Position numbers and translations under genes: made by a program. The notes below the pieces were generated by a model. It did not search any database and had not been told where the DNA came from. It was given only the letters and a program-made list of their open reading frames with translations. From the NCBI RefSeq assembly GCF_003148775.1, contig NZ_QGGW01000002.1:124001-188000 (forward strand): a stretch of 64,000 nucleotides of DNA, written 5' to 3'. The number at the start of each line of letters is the position of its first letter. Position 1 is the stretch's first letter. This DNA is from Roseicyclus mahoneyensis. GTDB taxonomy: Bacteria; Pseudomonadota; Alphaproteobacteria; Rhodobacterales; Rhodobacteraceae. Positions 44,143 through 52,516 of the stretch are shown here, piece after piece.

Positions 44143-45174
44143 ATGACCTATGAAAACCAGCCACAAAATCAGACAGCACCGCGTTTGGGTGCAGCGCCCA
44201 TGGCCGAAGGGTCGTACCTCGATTGGCCGGCCGTTCTTGCCGGCGGCGTTTTCGCGCTTGCGCTCTCGTTCCTTCTGATCAGCTTCGGGACTGGCCTTGG
44301 GCTGTCGCTGACCTCGCCTTACAGGGGCGAAGGTGTGTCCGCGTCTTGGCTGGCCATTGCTTCGGGGATCTGGTTCGTCTGGGTCATGGTGACGGGCTTC
44401 GGCGCCGGAGGCTACCTTGCCGGGCGCATGCGGCGCCGGATCGGCGATGCAACGCCGGATGAGGTTGCCGTGCGCGATGGCACCCATGGGCTGATGGTCT
44501 GGGCCGTCGGCGCATTGGTCAGCACCGTCCTGGCCACCGCCAGCGTGGGCGGATTGTTGAGTGCAGGTGCATCCGCAGTGGGCTCGGCAGTGGGAACGGC
44601 CACTGACGTCGCCACTTCGGACTACTTTGCCAACGTCATGCTTCGCAGCGGAGACGCAAGCGCAGAAACGTCAGCAAACACGGGCGATACACCACCAGCA
44701 GAAGCAGATGGCAGGGACAACCCGGTGGTCGGCGGCGTGATCAGCGAAACAACGTCCGACGCGGGGAACGGCGCCATTTCTGCAACGACGCCGAGCGGCC
44801 AAACCGGCACGGAGCTGACCAACATCGACCCCGCAGTCCAGCAAGAGGTCGCCGGCATCCTCGCGCGCAGTGCGACCAGCGATCAGATGGTTGACCGCGA
44901 CCGCACCTATCTGGCGCAACTTGTGGCGGCCAACTCCGGCCTTGACCAAGAGGCGGCGCTTGCCCGCGTCGACGACGTCAACGGCGAGATCGCGGATGCC
45001 CGCACCGCCGCCCTTGACGCTGCTGAAAATGCGCGGGTTGCCGGGGTCGTGTTCGGCTTCATCGCCGCGGCGACGCTGCTGATCGGCGCTATAGCGGCTT
45101 TCTTTTCCGCGACCGCCGGTGGTCGTCACCGGGACGAAGGCCTCGGACTGGATGTGCTGGCCGCACGGAACTGA
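44143..45174 (+). CDS. Conserved multi-pass membrane protein
   Basis: 343 residues. Four likely membrane helices: DWPAVLAGGVFALALSFLLI, SGIWFVWVMVTGFGAGGYLAG, GLMVWAVGALVSTVLATASV and a C-terminal VAGVVFGFIAAATLLIGAIAAF. Between helices 3 and 4 lies a large polar loop (about 170-300), rich in Thr, Ser, Asp and Ala and probably periplasmic. The pattern DWxAVxAGxVxA is common in alphaproteobacterial proteins sometimes annotated 'PhnA-like', without experimental function. It lies between two tiny membrane proteins. Confidence 0.78.
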   Translation: MTYENQPQNQTAPRLGAAPMAEGSYLDWPAVLAGGVFALALSFLLISFGTGLGLSLTSPYRGEGVSASWLAIASGIWFVWVMVTGFGAGGYLAGRMRRRIGDATPDEVAVRDGTHGLMVWAVGALVSTVLATASVGGLLSAGASAVGSAVGTATDVATSDYFANVMLRSGDASAETSANTGDTPPAEADGRDNPVVGGVISETTSDAGNGAISATTPSGQTGTELTNIDPAVQQEVAGILARSATSDQMVDRDRTYLAQLVAANSGLDQEAALARVDDVNGEIADARTAALDAAENARVAGVVFGFIAAATLLIGAIAAFFSATAGGRHRDEGLGLDVLAARN

Positions 45175-45210
45175 TGTGGCGCCGAATTCACCTGCTGAAA
45201 GGATATACCC

Positions 45211-45282
45211 ATGCCTGCCCTAATCGCCTGGCTTCTCGGAGCGCCGCTGCTCGTCGTGATCATCATTGCCCTGCTGCTTTGA
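45211..45282 (+). CDS. 23-residue single-helix membrane protein
   Basis: The ATG at 45211 has an AAAGGA ribosome site. It encodes MPALIAWLLGAP and then LLVVIIIALLL, one short membrane helix. It follows the 343-residue membrane protein by 36 bp and is probably in the same transcript. Function unknown. Confidence 0.5.
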   Translation: MPALIAWLLGAPLLVVIIIALLL

Positions 45283-45338
45283 TCCGCCATTCTCGCTCAA
45301 GACTACCGGACGTGACACTTCTGGAAAAGGAATCCCAG

Positions 45339-45578
45339 ATGCCCAAGGAAAATCCGGCTGAACTTTTCATTCGCGTGCTTATGGAGGAATTCGAAAATTT
45401 ACGGGTTCTCAGGAAATTCGGTTTCCCCAGTCAATACAAGGCTCAGCCAAAGCGATTCAGGCAATTTTCCAAAAACGACCAAGCGGACTGCCGCGGCAGG
45501 ACGGAACCCCTTGATTGCCTGCAACTGATGTCGACCGCAGGACAGCCGCGTACTGCTCAACTTTTCGAAACGCAATGA
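45339..45578 (+). CDS. Hypothetical small protein
   Basis: 79 residues from the ATG at 45339, which has an AAGGA site. The first 30 residues (PAELFIRVLMEEFENLRVLRK) look like a helix. The rest is polar and unremarkable. Its composition drops in GC compared with its neighbours. It may be a real small gene or a fragment; no family recognised. Confidence 0.35.
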   Translation: MPKENPAELFIRVLMEEFENLRVLRKFGFPSQYKAQPKRFRQFSKNDQADCRGRTEPLDCLQLMSTAGQPRTAQLFETQ

Positions 45579-45674
45579 TCTGACCAAGTGCCGGAACTTT
45601 CCGGGATCTACGTCGGCTGTATAGCTGCGAAAATCGCCAAAAGTACAGATCCACCCGTCACAGGAGCTGCCCCA

Positions 45675-46166
45675 ATGACAATCGAAACCCTTGAAGACCT
45701 GTTCCTTCATACTCTCAAGGACGTGCTTTATGCCGAGCGCCAAATTCTCAAGTCGCTCCCGAAAATGGAGCGCAAGGCGTCGGATCCAAAGCTAAAGGTC
45801 GCCCTATCAGCGCACAGGGACGAGACCGAGGACCATGTCTCGCGGCTCGAGGAGGTGTTCGAGATTCTTGGCAAACCCGCCCGCGGCGCGAAATGCGATG
45901 CGATGGTGGGGCTTGTCGAAGAAGCCGAAGCCCTCATGGCCGAAATCGACGACAAGGATACGATGGACGCCGCCCTCATCTCGCTGGCGCAAGCGGTCGA
46001 ACACTACGAGATTGCCCGCTACGGAACCCTTGTGGCCTGGGCCAAGCAGCTTGGCCACGCCAATGCAGCGACCCTGCTCAAAAAGACGCTCGATCAGGAA
46101 TACGGTGCCGACAGGGCGCTGTCCAAGCTGGCCGAGACGCGCCTGAATGCCGAAGCCGCCGCCTGA
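45675..46166 (+). CDS. YciE/DUF892 ferritin-like protein
   Basis: 163 residues from the ATG at 45675, which has an AGGAG site. Typical DUF892 start: TLEDLFLHTLKDVLYAERQILKSLPKM. Then HRDETEDHVSRLEEVFEILGKPARG and a late YGTLVAWAKQLGHANAATLLKKTLDQEYGADRAL. The Glu and His residues of a four-helix diiron bundle are present (E..H motifs in ETEDHVSRLEEVFE and AVEHYEIARYGT). Such proteins are induced in general and osmotic stress and may handle iron or peroxide. It lies upstream of the ECF sigma gene. Confidence 0.88.
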   Translation: MTIETLEDLFLHTLKDVLYAERQILKSLPKMERKASDPKLKVALSAHRDETEDHVSRLEEVFEILGKPARGAKCDAMVGLVEEAEALMAEIDDKDTMDAALISLAQAVEHYEIARYGTLVAWAKQLGHANAATLLKKTLDQEYGADRALSKLAETRLNAEAAA

Positions 46167-46373
46167 AACAGCCGACGCTTCCATGCACGCCCCCACGCGG
46201 CTCAAAGAAGCGCGGGGGAACCGGTCCGGCGCGTCCATCGGCGCGTGCCGGGCGGGACCCTTTCCGACGATCACCCCGCTCGAACCATTCACCCATTTCC
46301 GATCCTTTCAGGCGTCCGGTCGCATCTGTGCGCAGGACCGGTATGTCTGCGATCAACCAAAGGCGCGTATTCG

Positions 46374-46970
46374 ATGATCGATCACAAGCATGAATTCCAT
46401 GACCTCCTGCCGCTTGAGGTCGCGGCCCTGCGACGCCGCGCCCTCAAGCTGACATCGAACGAGCACCGGGCGCAGGATCTGGTGCAGACGACCCTCCTGA
46501 AGGCCTGGACCAATCGCGCCAGCTATCGACCGGAGACCAATTTACGCGCGTGGCTGTTCACCATCATGCGCAACACCTTCTTTTCCGATCTGCGCAAACT
46601 TCGCCGCGAGGTAGAGGATGTGGACGGCCTTTGCGCGCAAGCGCTTGCGGAGCCGCCGCGTCAGGTGGATGCGATCGCGCTCAAGGAACTGATCGCAGCC
46701 ATCGGACAACTGCCGCGTGCGCAACGCCGGCCGCTTGTGTTGATGGGGGCTTACGGGTTCTCGCAACTGGAAGCCGCCGATGCCTGCGGCTGCACCATCG
46801 GCACGATCAAGAGCCGTGTGAGCAGAAGCAGGGCCACATTGAGCCTGATCCTTGCCCATGACGAAATGGATGCCGGCACCCTATCGCAGCGTGCCCGCCG
46901 CAGCGAAGGCGTCTCGCAGCACTCCCGCAGGGCAAATCTGCACGCCTTGACAAGCGCCCGGACACATTGA
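46374..46970 (+). CDS. ECF sigma factor, EcfG-like
   Basis: 198 residues from the ATG at 46374. Region 2: LRRRALKLTSNEHRAQDLVQTTLLKAW and ETNLRAWLFTIMRNTFFSDLRKLRREVEDVDG, a pattern typical of the alphaproteobacterial EcfG/general stress group. Region 4: AIGQLPRAQRRPLVLMGAYGFSQLEAADACGCTIGTIKSRVSRSR, the -35-binding helix-turn-helix. The C-terminal 40 residues are extra. No NepR or PhyR gene is visible nearby, so it may be a second, paralogous EcfG. It is the obvious candidate to read the GGAAC promoters in this window. Confidence 0.88.
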   Translation: MIDHKHEFHDLLPLEVAALRRRALKLTSNEHRAQDLVQTTLLKAWTNRASYRPETNLRAWLFTIMRNTFFSDLRKLRREVEDVDGLCAQALAEPPRQVDAIALKELIAAIGQLPRAQRRPLVLMGAYGFSQLEAADACGCTIGTIKSRVSRSRATLSLILAHDEMDAGTLSQRARRSEGVSQHSRRANLHALTSARTH

Positions 46971-47292
46971 AGGCAGGACCGGTTTTGCTTGGTCCGCCCC
47001 TGCACCAAAGGGGCGCGGGAACGCATTCGGATCGAGCGCGTTTCTCCATCAAGAGATGTTCGAATGGCAAAGGGCCGGGCAAGGTCTGGACGAGTTCCGC
47101 CGTAGCAACGGGCATCGGCGGCCCGGATCTGCCGCCTTTGGCGGAGCCCGGGTTGCAAGACGATGGCCGCACCCTTTGCCAGGTGTGAACAGGCCCATCA
47201 TTCTCCGGCAACGTGTTGCGCACGCCGGGCGCACGCCCGCACTGCATCCCACTAATGGGCCAGTTCCGGGCCAAACCTCAGGAGACACCACC
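46971..47292. other. Intergenic stretch containing an EcfG-type promoter
   Basis: No supported gene. A consensus EcfG-type promoter at 47018 lies about 250 bp before the next start, so this stretch could be a long leader or a small RNA gene. Confidence 0.4.
47018..47042 (+). promoter_or_regulatory. EcfG-type promoter, distant from the next gene
   Basis: GGAAC (47018-47022), 16 bp, CGTT (47039-47042). The next start codon with good support is at 47293. Confidence 0.5.
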
Positions 47293-47451
47293 ATGTTTGG
47301 ATTTTTCGTGGCGCTTGCGATCTTCGCGCTGATGCTTTTGACAGTCGTAGTCGGATTCCGCGCGTCCGAAAGGGCAGTCAACACCAATGACAGGACCAGA
47401 CGGGCGCGTGAAAGCCAGCGCTCCCATGCCGCCGACGACCATACGCGGTAG
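47293..47451 (+). CDS. 52-residue single-helix membrane protein
   Basis: The ATG at 47293 follows an AGGAGA ribosome site by 8 bp. One N-terminal membrane helix (MFGFFVALAIFALMLLTVVVG) is followed by a polar Arg/Asp/His-rich tail. It is the third tiny membrane protein in this region and lies downstream of the ECF sigma gene. Function unknown. Confidence 0.6.
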   Translation: MFGFFVALAIFALMLLTVVVGFRASERAVNTNDRTRRARESQRSHAADDHTR

Positions 47452-48528
47452 GGTGGTCAGGGGCTGGTCGATGCAGAGACGACCCGCAAAGGCGCGGTCA
47501 TTTGCCCTTGACCAGAACCGGGCCGGTCCGTGGCTCAGGCGTGCGCCCGGGCGCCGCATTGGGTTCGCGGTCACCCTCGACGAGCGGGGTGCTGGCGGTG
47601 CTGCAGCTCGTTTCGACAAGGACGTTTGCAAGGTCTACGAAAATCTTGAAATCACTCACCTAAAGCGGGACGCGGCTGGTGACGAGCATCCTGCCGTCGC
47701 GCCCATCACGGGCAACGACCCGGATGACTGAGGCTGCTTCTCAACTGGTATGACGCGTCCCGGCCCTTTCCATGCAGGCCACCTCGATGAGGTGGTCGCA
47801 GGCCAAGAGGCTGCGCAGGCCGTCCTCTGTGACCACATTCGACGCTTGATCGCTCATGACCTTTCCTTGCGTTTTTCTTCTGTCCGGGTGCAGTCTCGGG
47901 CGCGGGGGGCGCAACAGCGCGAGCGATGCAAGGCAACATGATCACTATCAATAAGATGATAACAGCTTTCCCAATATCTCCTTGCCTCGATAGTGGTGCT
48001 TCGAGAAAAATTCATGGTCTTGAAGGCGACAAGCTATTCAGAGATCAGCATGGGGGTAAACGCATAGCGCCGAGCTAGTTGAGCACCCGATACACCGGGT
48101 ACCGGCGCCTGCACACAAATCGATGGATTTCCTTCGTTTGGTGAAATCCACTCATGCAGGCGAACGCCACCCGCGACCGCTTACCTAAAGACGCACATTG
48201 TCGATGGTGGACACCCAGCAGGCATTCCTTAGCCCGTCAGTGTAGGCACAGCGGATGAATACCTCATGATGATGGTGCACTGAATAAAAACAGCAGGGCA
48301 GCGACCCATCGCACTGGTCTTGTAAAGTCAGATGACCGGGTCACACGCCCGCCTATCCCCACTGAACGGCCTCGCAGCCTTAGGCGTATCATTGCCTAAA
48401 GCCGCGTAATAAACGCCTCGCGACCAATCGGGAGAAAGCCCATCGCCTAATTTAGGCCGCAGAGCCGATTGAATGGAAAGACGGGCAGGTAAGAAAGCAC
48501 CTGCCCGCCGCTTCAATTGTGCGAACTA
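47452..48528. other. Gene-free stretch at the left edge of the low-GC island
   Basis: About 1.1 kb without a supported gene. Up to about 47940 it is GC-rich; from there to the right the base composition becomes visibly poorer in G and C. No integrase, intact tRNA or direct repeat matching the right boundary was recognised. A hairpin terminator for the island operon occurs at 48482-48507. Confidence 0.5.
48482..48507 (-). terminator. Terminator of the island operon
   Basis: CGGGCAGGT (48482-48490) pairs with ACCTGCCCG (48499-48507), loop 8 nt. On the minus strand TCTTT follows shortly after, 22 bp past the stop of the VOC gene. Confidence 0.65.
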
Positions 48529-49005
48529 TCAGCCGACTGGGCCGCCATTCTCATGACGCTGCCGTATCAAATCATTACGGTGTGCAGCCGCGTCATCCAT
48601 CAGTTGCACCAACTGTATCAAGTTGCCGTCGCAATCCTTGATGAACTGAAAGCTAAGTCTCAGATCCGTATCCACGCGCTTGACCCAAGGCATCTCGACA
48701 CCCTTGGCTTCCATATCTTCAATGGCTGCATCCAGATCATCCACTAGGACGGCAAATTGGGATATGCCGTGGACATTTGTGTGATCTGGAGGTTCGTGTC
48801 GCGGCGACAAGGTTGGCGCTGCATTTCCCTGTTGAAGAATTTCCAGACGAAAGCCAGCCTGCTCCATCACCGCAATTCGCGTGTTGAATTCAGGGAAATC
48901 CTTCCGGGTATACAGTGAATATCCCAATTTCTCGCCATACCATGCGATCATGCGGTCGATATCGGGGGTTGAGATGGTGACGTAAAGAAGCTGGATCGTC
49001 GTCAT
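48529..49005 (-). CDS. VOC-superfamily protein (glyoxalase/dioxygenase fold)
   Basis: 158 residues. Paired beta-alpha-beta-beta-beta modules: LLYVTISTPDIDRMIAWYGEKLGYSLYTR at the N-terminus and HGISQFAVLVDDLDAAIEDMEAKG with FQFIKDCDGNLIQLVQL in the second half. These are characteristic of the vicinal-oxygen-chelate fold (glyoxalases, extradiol dioxygenases, epimerases). A metal site is suggested by the His and late Glu/Gln positions but not certain. It overlaps the SnoaL-ankyrin gene by 4 bp and is last in the operon. GC content is lower than in the flanking genome. Confidence 0.85.
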   Translation of the reverse strand: MTTIQLLYVTISTPDIDRMIAWYGEKLGYSLYTRKDFPEFNTRIAVMEQAGFRLEILQQGNAAPTLSPRHEPPDHTNVHGISQFAVLVDDLDAAIEDMEAKGVEMPWVKRVDTDLRLSFQFIKDCDGNLIQLVQLMDDAAAHRNDLIRQRHENGGPVG

Positions 49006-50465
49006 AGCGTTTCCCGCAGTCTTTGTTCGATACGTTTGGTCACCGGGCTCTCTGCGCCCAATGTTGCGGTGGATATATCCAGCACGGTCTTTCCGTCATG
49101 ACCGCGCAGATCAAGCCGCGCCCCTGCGTCGATCAGAATTTCCGCACATTCGACGAAACCATGCCAAAGCGCGTCATGAAGTGGAGTATAGCCGTTGATC
49201 GGCCCTTGAACATCAAGGTCTATACCCGGATGGGCAACCAGCTTGCGCAAGATTTCAGCATTTCCATTATAGGTTGCCTTGTGGATCGGGTGCCCTTTGA
49301 ACACCCAATCTTCGGCATCCACCTCGGCGCCGGCATTCAACAAAGCATCGATCAGATCCGTCCGACCATCACGCGCGGCAACGATCAATGGCGTGTGGCC
49401 GTCAAGGAAGGAATTGATGTGCGGGTGGACCGCGTTCACATCCGCGCCGCCAGCAATCAACGCCGCGGCCGTTTCGTTTTCGCCCTCGGTGATCGCGTAG
49501 ATCAGTTGCTGCTCTTTTACCTGCTCGACTGTCTTCGCACGGGCATCATCGACAGCTTGCTTGACATATTCAACCTTTTTTCGCTCTTCTCCCTGGTTGA
49601 CCTTTGTTTCAAATGCGATGTGATCATCAAGCGTAAAGCCGTAATGCGTGGTGAAGTTAAGATTCTGGCCCTTCTGAATTAGGAATTCAACCAGAAGTGG
49701 CCATTTATACCACAGGGCGTCCATAATGGGTGTATGGCCCATAGTGGGTGTCACGGCATCAATATGCGCGCCTGCGTCTAGCAACAGCTGCGCAACCTCG
49801 ACGCTACCACCCTGTCCAGCTTTGTGAAGCGCTGTTGCACCCGTCTTGCTGTCAGTGGTGAAAACATCAGCGCCATGCTCGATCAGAAGTTTCGCAATGG
49901 CGGCATCACCACGCGCAGCAGAGATCATCAGCAATGTCAGTCCGGTTTCCTCATCCCTGACATTGGCGTTTCCTTTGTGCAGGGTCAGAAAGGTACGGAC
50001 CTTTTCTATATCACCGGTCTTGACCGCATCCAGCAGCTTTTGATCGACGCCATCCAAGAAAGCCGCGACGACAGCCGCTGCGTCACAATAGCTTTTCCAC
50101 TTTACAATCTTGCCATTGCGGACTTCCATCCAGCTTGCGAACAAGATCTCAAACTCGTTCCCCGTAGCAAGAACGGTCGAGATATCATGCACGGTACCAA
50201 CCGCCACGTTATCCTCAACCACCAGATCAACAGGCTTGAAAACCTTTACGTCAACAATCCCATTGCGCGTGGAGAACTGGGCGAGAACTTCTTCAATTCC
50301 ATGAGCCGTACCCATCCACGGAATGATATCGGTGACACCTTCAATTTTCGGCAGGTTGACCCATTCGATGCTTTCATCCAATAGGGCTATCGCGGCCGGA
50401 TAATCCGCACGGTCAAGGGCATCAAACCATGCGTTCGCAATTCGGCGTGTTTCTTCTTGGCTCAT
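49002..50465 (-). CDS. SnoaL-like (NTF2-fold) domain fused to ankyrin repeats
   Basis: 487 residues. Residues 1 to about 135 form an NTF2/SnoaL-like domain (IANAWFDALDRADYPAAIALLDESIEWVNLP, then GTVHDISTVLATGNEFEILFASWMEVRNGKIVKWKSYCD). From about 140 to 480 there are roughly eight ankyrin repeats, e.g. TGLTLLMISAARGDAAIAKLLIEHGADV, TGATALHKAGQGGSVEVAQLLLDAGAHI and GYTPLHDALWHGFVECAEILIDAGARL, with a charged helical insert near 285-325. The N-terminal domain resembles epoxide hydrolases and ketosteroid-isomerase-like enzymes. The repeats may bind a partner enzyme. No signal peptide. Confidence 0.88.
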   Translation of the reverse strand: MSQEETRRIANAWFDALDRADYPAAIALLDESIEWVNLPKIEGVTDIIPWMGTAHGIEEVLAQFSTRNGIVDVKVFKPVDLVVEDNVAVGTVHDISTVLATGNEFEILFASWMEVRNGKIVKWKSYCDAAAVVAAFLDGVDQKLLDAVKTGDIEKVRTFLTLHKGNANVRDEETGLTLLMISAARGDAAIAKLLIEHGADVFTTDSKTGATALHKAGQGGSVEVAQLLLDAGAHIDAVTPTMGHTPIMDALWYKWPLLVEFLIQKGQNLNFTTHYGFTLDDHIAFETKVNQGEERKKVEYVKQAVDDARAKTVEQVKEQQLIYAITEGENETAAALIAGGADVNAVHPHINSFLDGHTPLIVAARDGRTDLIDALLNAGAEVDAEDWVFKGHPIHKATYNGNAEILRKLVAHPGIDLDVQGPINGYTPLHDALWHGFVECAEILIDAGARLDLRGHDGKTVLDISTATLGAESPVTKRIEQRLRETL

Positions 50466-50489
50466 TGGTTTTCCAATTCTGTGTTCAAG

Positions 50490-51986
50490 TCAGGACGCGA
50501 CGAAGTCTTGAGCCAATACGAGTTCCATACAGCGTTCGGCGATACCAGCAATGGTCAAAGCGGGATTTACGCAGGTGCTTGAGCCCGGGATAAGCGCACC
50601 ATCGACAACGTAAAGACCGGGATGTCCCTTTACTCGACCGGCATCGTCACAAACAGTGCCCATGCAGGCCCCACCAAGCTGATGTCCGGTAATTTGTGCC
50701 GACGGCGGATTGGCAACACCACCATTCGCGTCAACAAATCGCTGAACCAAGTGAATGGCCGCTTTTTGCGCCTCGATGTCAGGATCAAAATTTACGACAA
50801 GTTTGTCGTTCGCATCAAGCTCCATCGAACCGCGATGTGGGGTCATCGCGAAAATGAAGTTCGCCATCGAGTCGAGATTTGGATAGTCCTGCTCAAACCG
50901 CGGCAAGGGCGCGCGCATCATGACGCAGGGGTAGATCGGGTTCTCATAATTCATCACGACGATTGCTCCGGGACCGCCGAGATGTGGGTTGGTCTTCTCG
51001 GGCAATTCGGTCCGGATGGTAAATGTGTCGCCGTCGTTTCCAAGTCCCTGCCCCACGGCTGGATCAAGTCTGCCTAATGAACCCGACTTTTTAGCGCGCA
51101 GCAGCAGTTCTGTCGTTCCAAGGACGCCCGCCGCCAGGAACAGCTTTTCGCAAGTCAACTCTCGTACTTCGAGTACTTTCCCCGAGTCGTTGATGACATC
51201 CGCGGTAATCTTGTATCCTCCGGGGATCTCGGAGATTGCCGTGGTACGATGGTGGGTTTGGACAGTGACATTTCCGGTTTCTTCGGCACGCCGCAGATAA
51301 TTTTGATCTAACGTCTGCTTTGCGCCGCTGTTCTGCCCAAACCAGAACTGTGCTCCGATTGTTGAGCCGACCCGTGTTCCGGCTATTTCTTCTCGGACCC
51401 GGTCCCAGTCTATTCCCATGGCAAAACGTGCCCGTCCGTCACGCATGTCGTTGGAGGTCGTTTCAACGAGAGGGAAACCGGCCTTCTCGGCTTGCTCCTC
51501 AAAAACTTTGAGGCCAAGGTAATATGAAGAATTAAGGATGTCGTCGGGGATTTCGGTGGCGCCAATCTCCTTGATCACCCGTGGGAAATATACGTTCGCC
51601 ATTTCTTCGAATTCGATATGGGGGAACACTTTTCCCCAAAGCTCTTTGGGAGGTTCGATCAATATACCGCCATAAGCATGGCTGCCACCGCCGACACCGC
51701 AGCCGACCAGAAACTTGTATTCGCCAGCTTCGACGATTTCGAGAACCCCGACATAGGGCTCGATTGGGACGCCTTCATATGCGGGGGTGCGGGATACGGA
51801 ATTCATCCACTCCGCGCGCTTGTCCAAGTCTTGAAAGGTTGAGAATGTGGCATCTATGGTCGGGTCTGCGATGTCCCATCGACGGCCACGTTCCAGAAGC
51901 ATGGTATTCACGCCGGCTTGACCCAAGCGAAGGGCTGCTACGGCGCCGCCGAAGCCTGCGCCGATAATGATGGTTTCAGTATCCAT
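50490..51986 (-). CDS. Cholesterol-oxidase-like GMC flavoprotein
   Basis: 498 residues. N-terminal FAD motif ETIIIGAGFGGAVAALRLGQAG; then FLVGCGVGGGSHAYGGILIEPP, where the glycine-rich segment is typical of class I cholesterol oxidases; C-terminus ITGHQLGGACMGTVCDDAGRVKGHPGLYVVDGALIPGSSTCVNPALTIAGIAER, very like the cholesterol oxidase and GMC signature (the usual HPLGG is HQLGG here). No signal peptide. It should oxidise a secondary or ring alcohol, perhaps a sterol- or terpene-like compound. Start ATG overlaps the TAA of the EthD-like gene (TAATG). Confidence 0.87.
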   Translation of the reverse strand: MDTETIIIGAGFGGAVAALRLGQAGVNTMLLERGRRWDIADPTIDATFSTFQDLDKRAEWMNSVSRTPAYEGVPIEPYVGVLEIVEAGEYKFLVGCGVGGGSHAYGGILIEPPKELWGKVFPHIEFEEMANVYFPRVIKEIGATEIPDDILNSSYYLGLKVFEEQAEKAGFPLVETTSNDMRDGRARFAMGIDWDRVREEIAGTRVGSTIGAQFWFGQNSGAKQTLDQNYLRRAEETGNVTVQTHHRTTAISEIPGGYKITADVINDSGKVLEVRELTCEKLFLAAGVLGTTELLLRAKKSGSLGRLDPAVGQGLGNDGDTFTIRTELPEKTNPHLGGPGAIVVMNYENPIYPCVMMRAPLPRFEQDYPNLDSMANFIFAMTPHRGSMELDANDKLVVNFDPDIEAQKAAIHLVQRFVDANGGVANPPSAQITGHQLGGACMGTVCDDAGRVKGHPGLYVVDGALIPGSSTCVNPALTIAGIAERCMELVLAQDFVAS

Positions 51987-52516
51987 TATGAAGTCCCGAC
52001 TGTTGGTCCATTGTGTCGCTTGGCGGCCAGCACCAGACTTGCGGCTGGATCGATGAAATTGATGAGATCGGCCGTGCCTGCCGTCACAACATCGGAGCCG
52101 AGCGCGGCTTCCAACGTTTCCATATTTTGAAAATGGAACAGGGAAAGGCAGTCGAACGATGCACCTTCTTCGATTGCATGATACTGTTCGTACACCCCGA
52201 GACCGGGCATTTTCGCGTCCATGGCGGCATGAACGTTCAGGCTGTAGGTCGTAAATTCCGACATCGTCAAACCGGGTTTACGACGTACAAATGCTGCAAG
52301 GAAAACGCCGCCTTCGGTCGCTGTCCTATCCGCAATGATCTTATGCCTTTTGAACGGTTCGCTGCCTTCGATGTATTCAGCCTCTTTTATGCTGAAACCG
52401 TCAAGCTGTGGGGGCCCCTGATCCACGATGCTGGGACAATGCACGAAATCGGTCAGCCCGCTGCCATAATCCCGCATCGTTTCACCCGGCATAACCTTAT
52501 GTATGTAGACCGTCAT
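51986..52516 (-). CDS. EthD-like dimeric alpha-beta barrel protein
   Basis: 176 residues. The central and C-terminal part (GGVFLAAFVRRKPGLTMSEFTTYSLNVHAAMDAKMPGL, then YEQYHAIEEGASFDCLSLFHFQNMETLEAALGS) fits the EthD/dimeric ferredoxin-like fold (KRKPGLTxxEFxxYWxxxHa). EthD-fold proteins include accessory proteins of cytochrome P450 ether cleavage and small cyclases or decarboxylases of polyketide pathways. It overlaps the SnoaL-like gene by 4 bp and the GMC gene by 1 bp. The reaction is unknown. Confidence 0.72.
   Translation of the reverse strand: MTVYIHKVMPGETMRDYGSGLTDFVHCPSIVDQGPPQLDGFSIKEAEYIEGSEPFKRHKIIADRTATEGGVFLAAFVRRKPGLTMSEFTTYSLNVHAAMDAKMPGLGVYEQYHAIEEGASFDCLSLFHFQNMETLEAALGSDVVTAGTADLINFIDPAASLVLAAKRHNGPTVGTS

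Noticed and set aside
45593-45617. GGAAC before the DUF892 gene
   Set aside because: No CGTT at the required distance; only CGGC.
46217-46242. Possible EcfG-type promoter before the sigma gene (GGAAC present)
   Set aside because: At 16-17 bp spacing the -10 reads CGGC or TCGG, not CGTT.
47387-47731. Plus-strand frame of 114 codons
   Set aside because: Overlaps the 52-residue gene in another frame and has no ribosome site or recognisable domain.
48313-48342. tRNA-like anticodon arm (CTGGTCTTGTAAA...)
   Set aside because: No D-arm, T-arm or acceptor could be built around it; chance similarity is likely.
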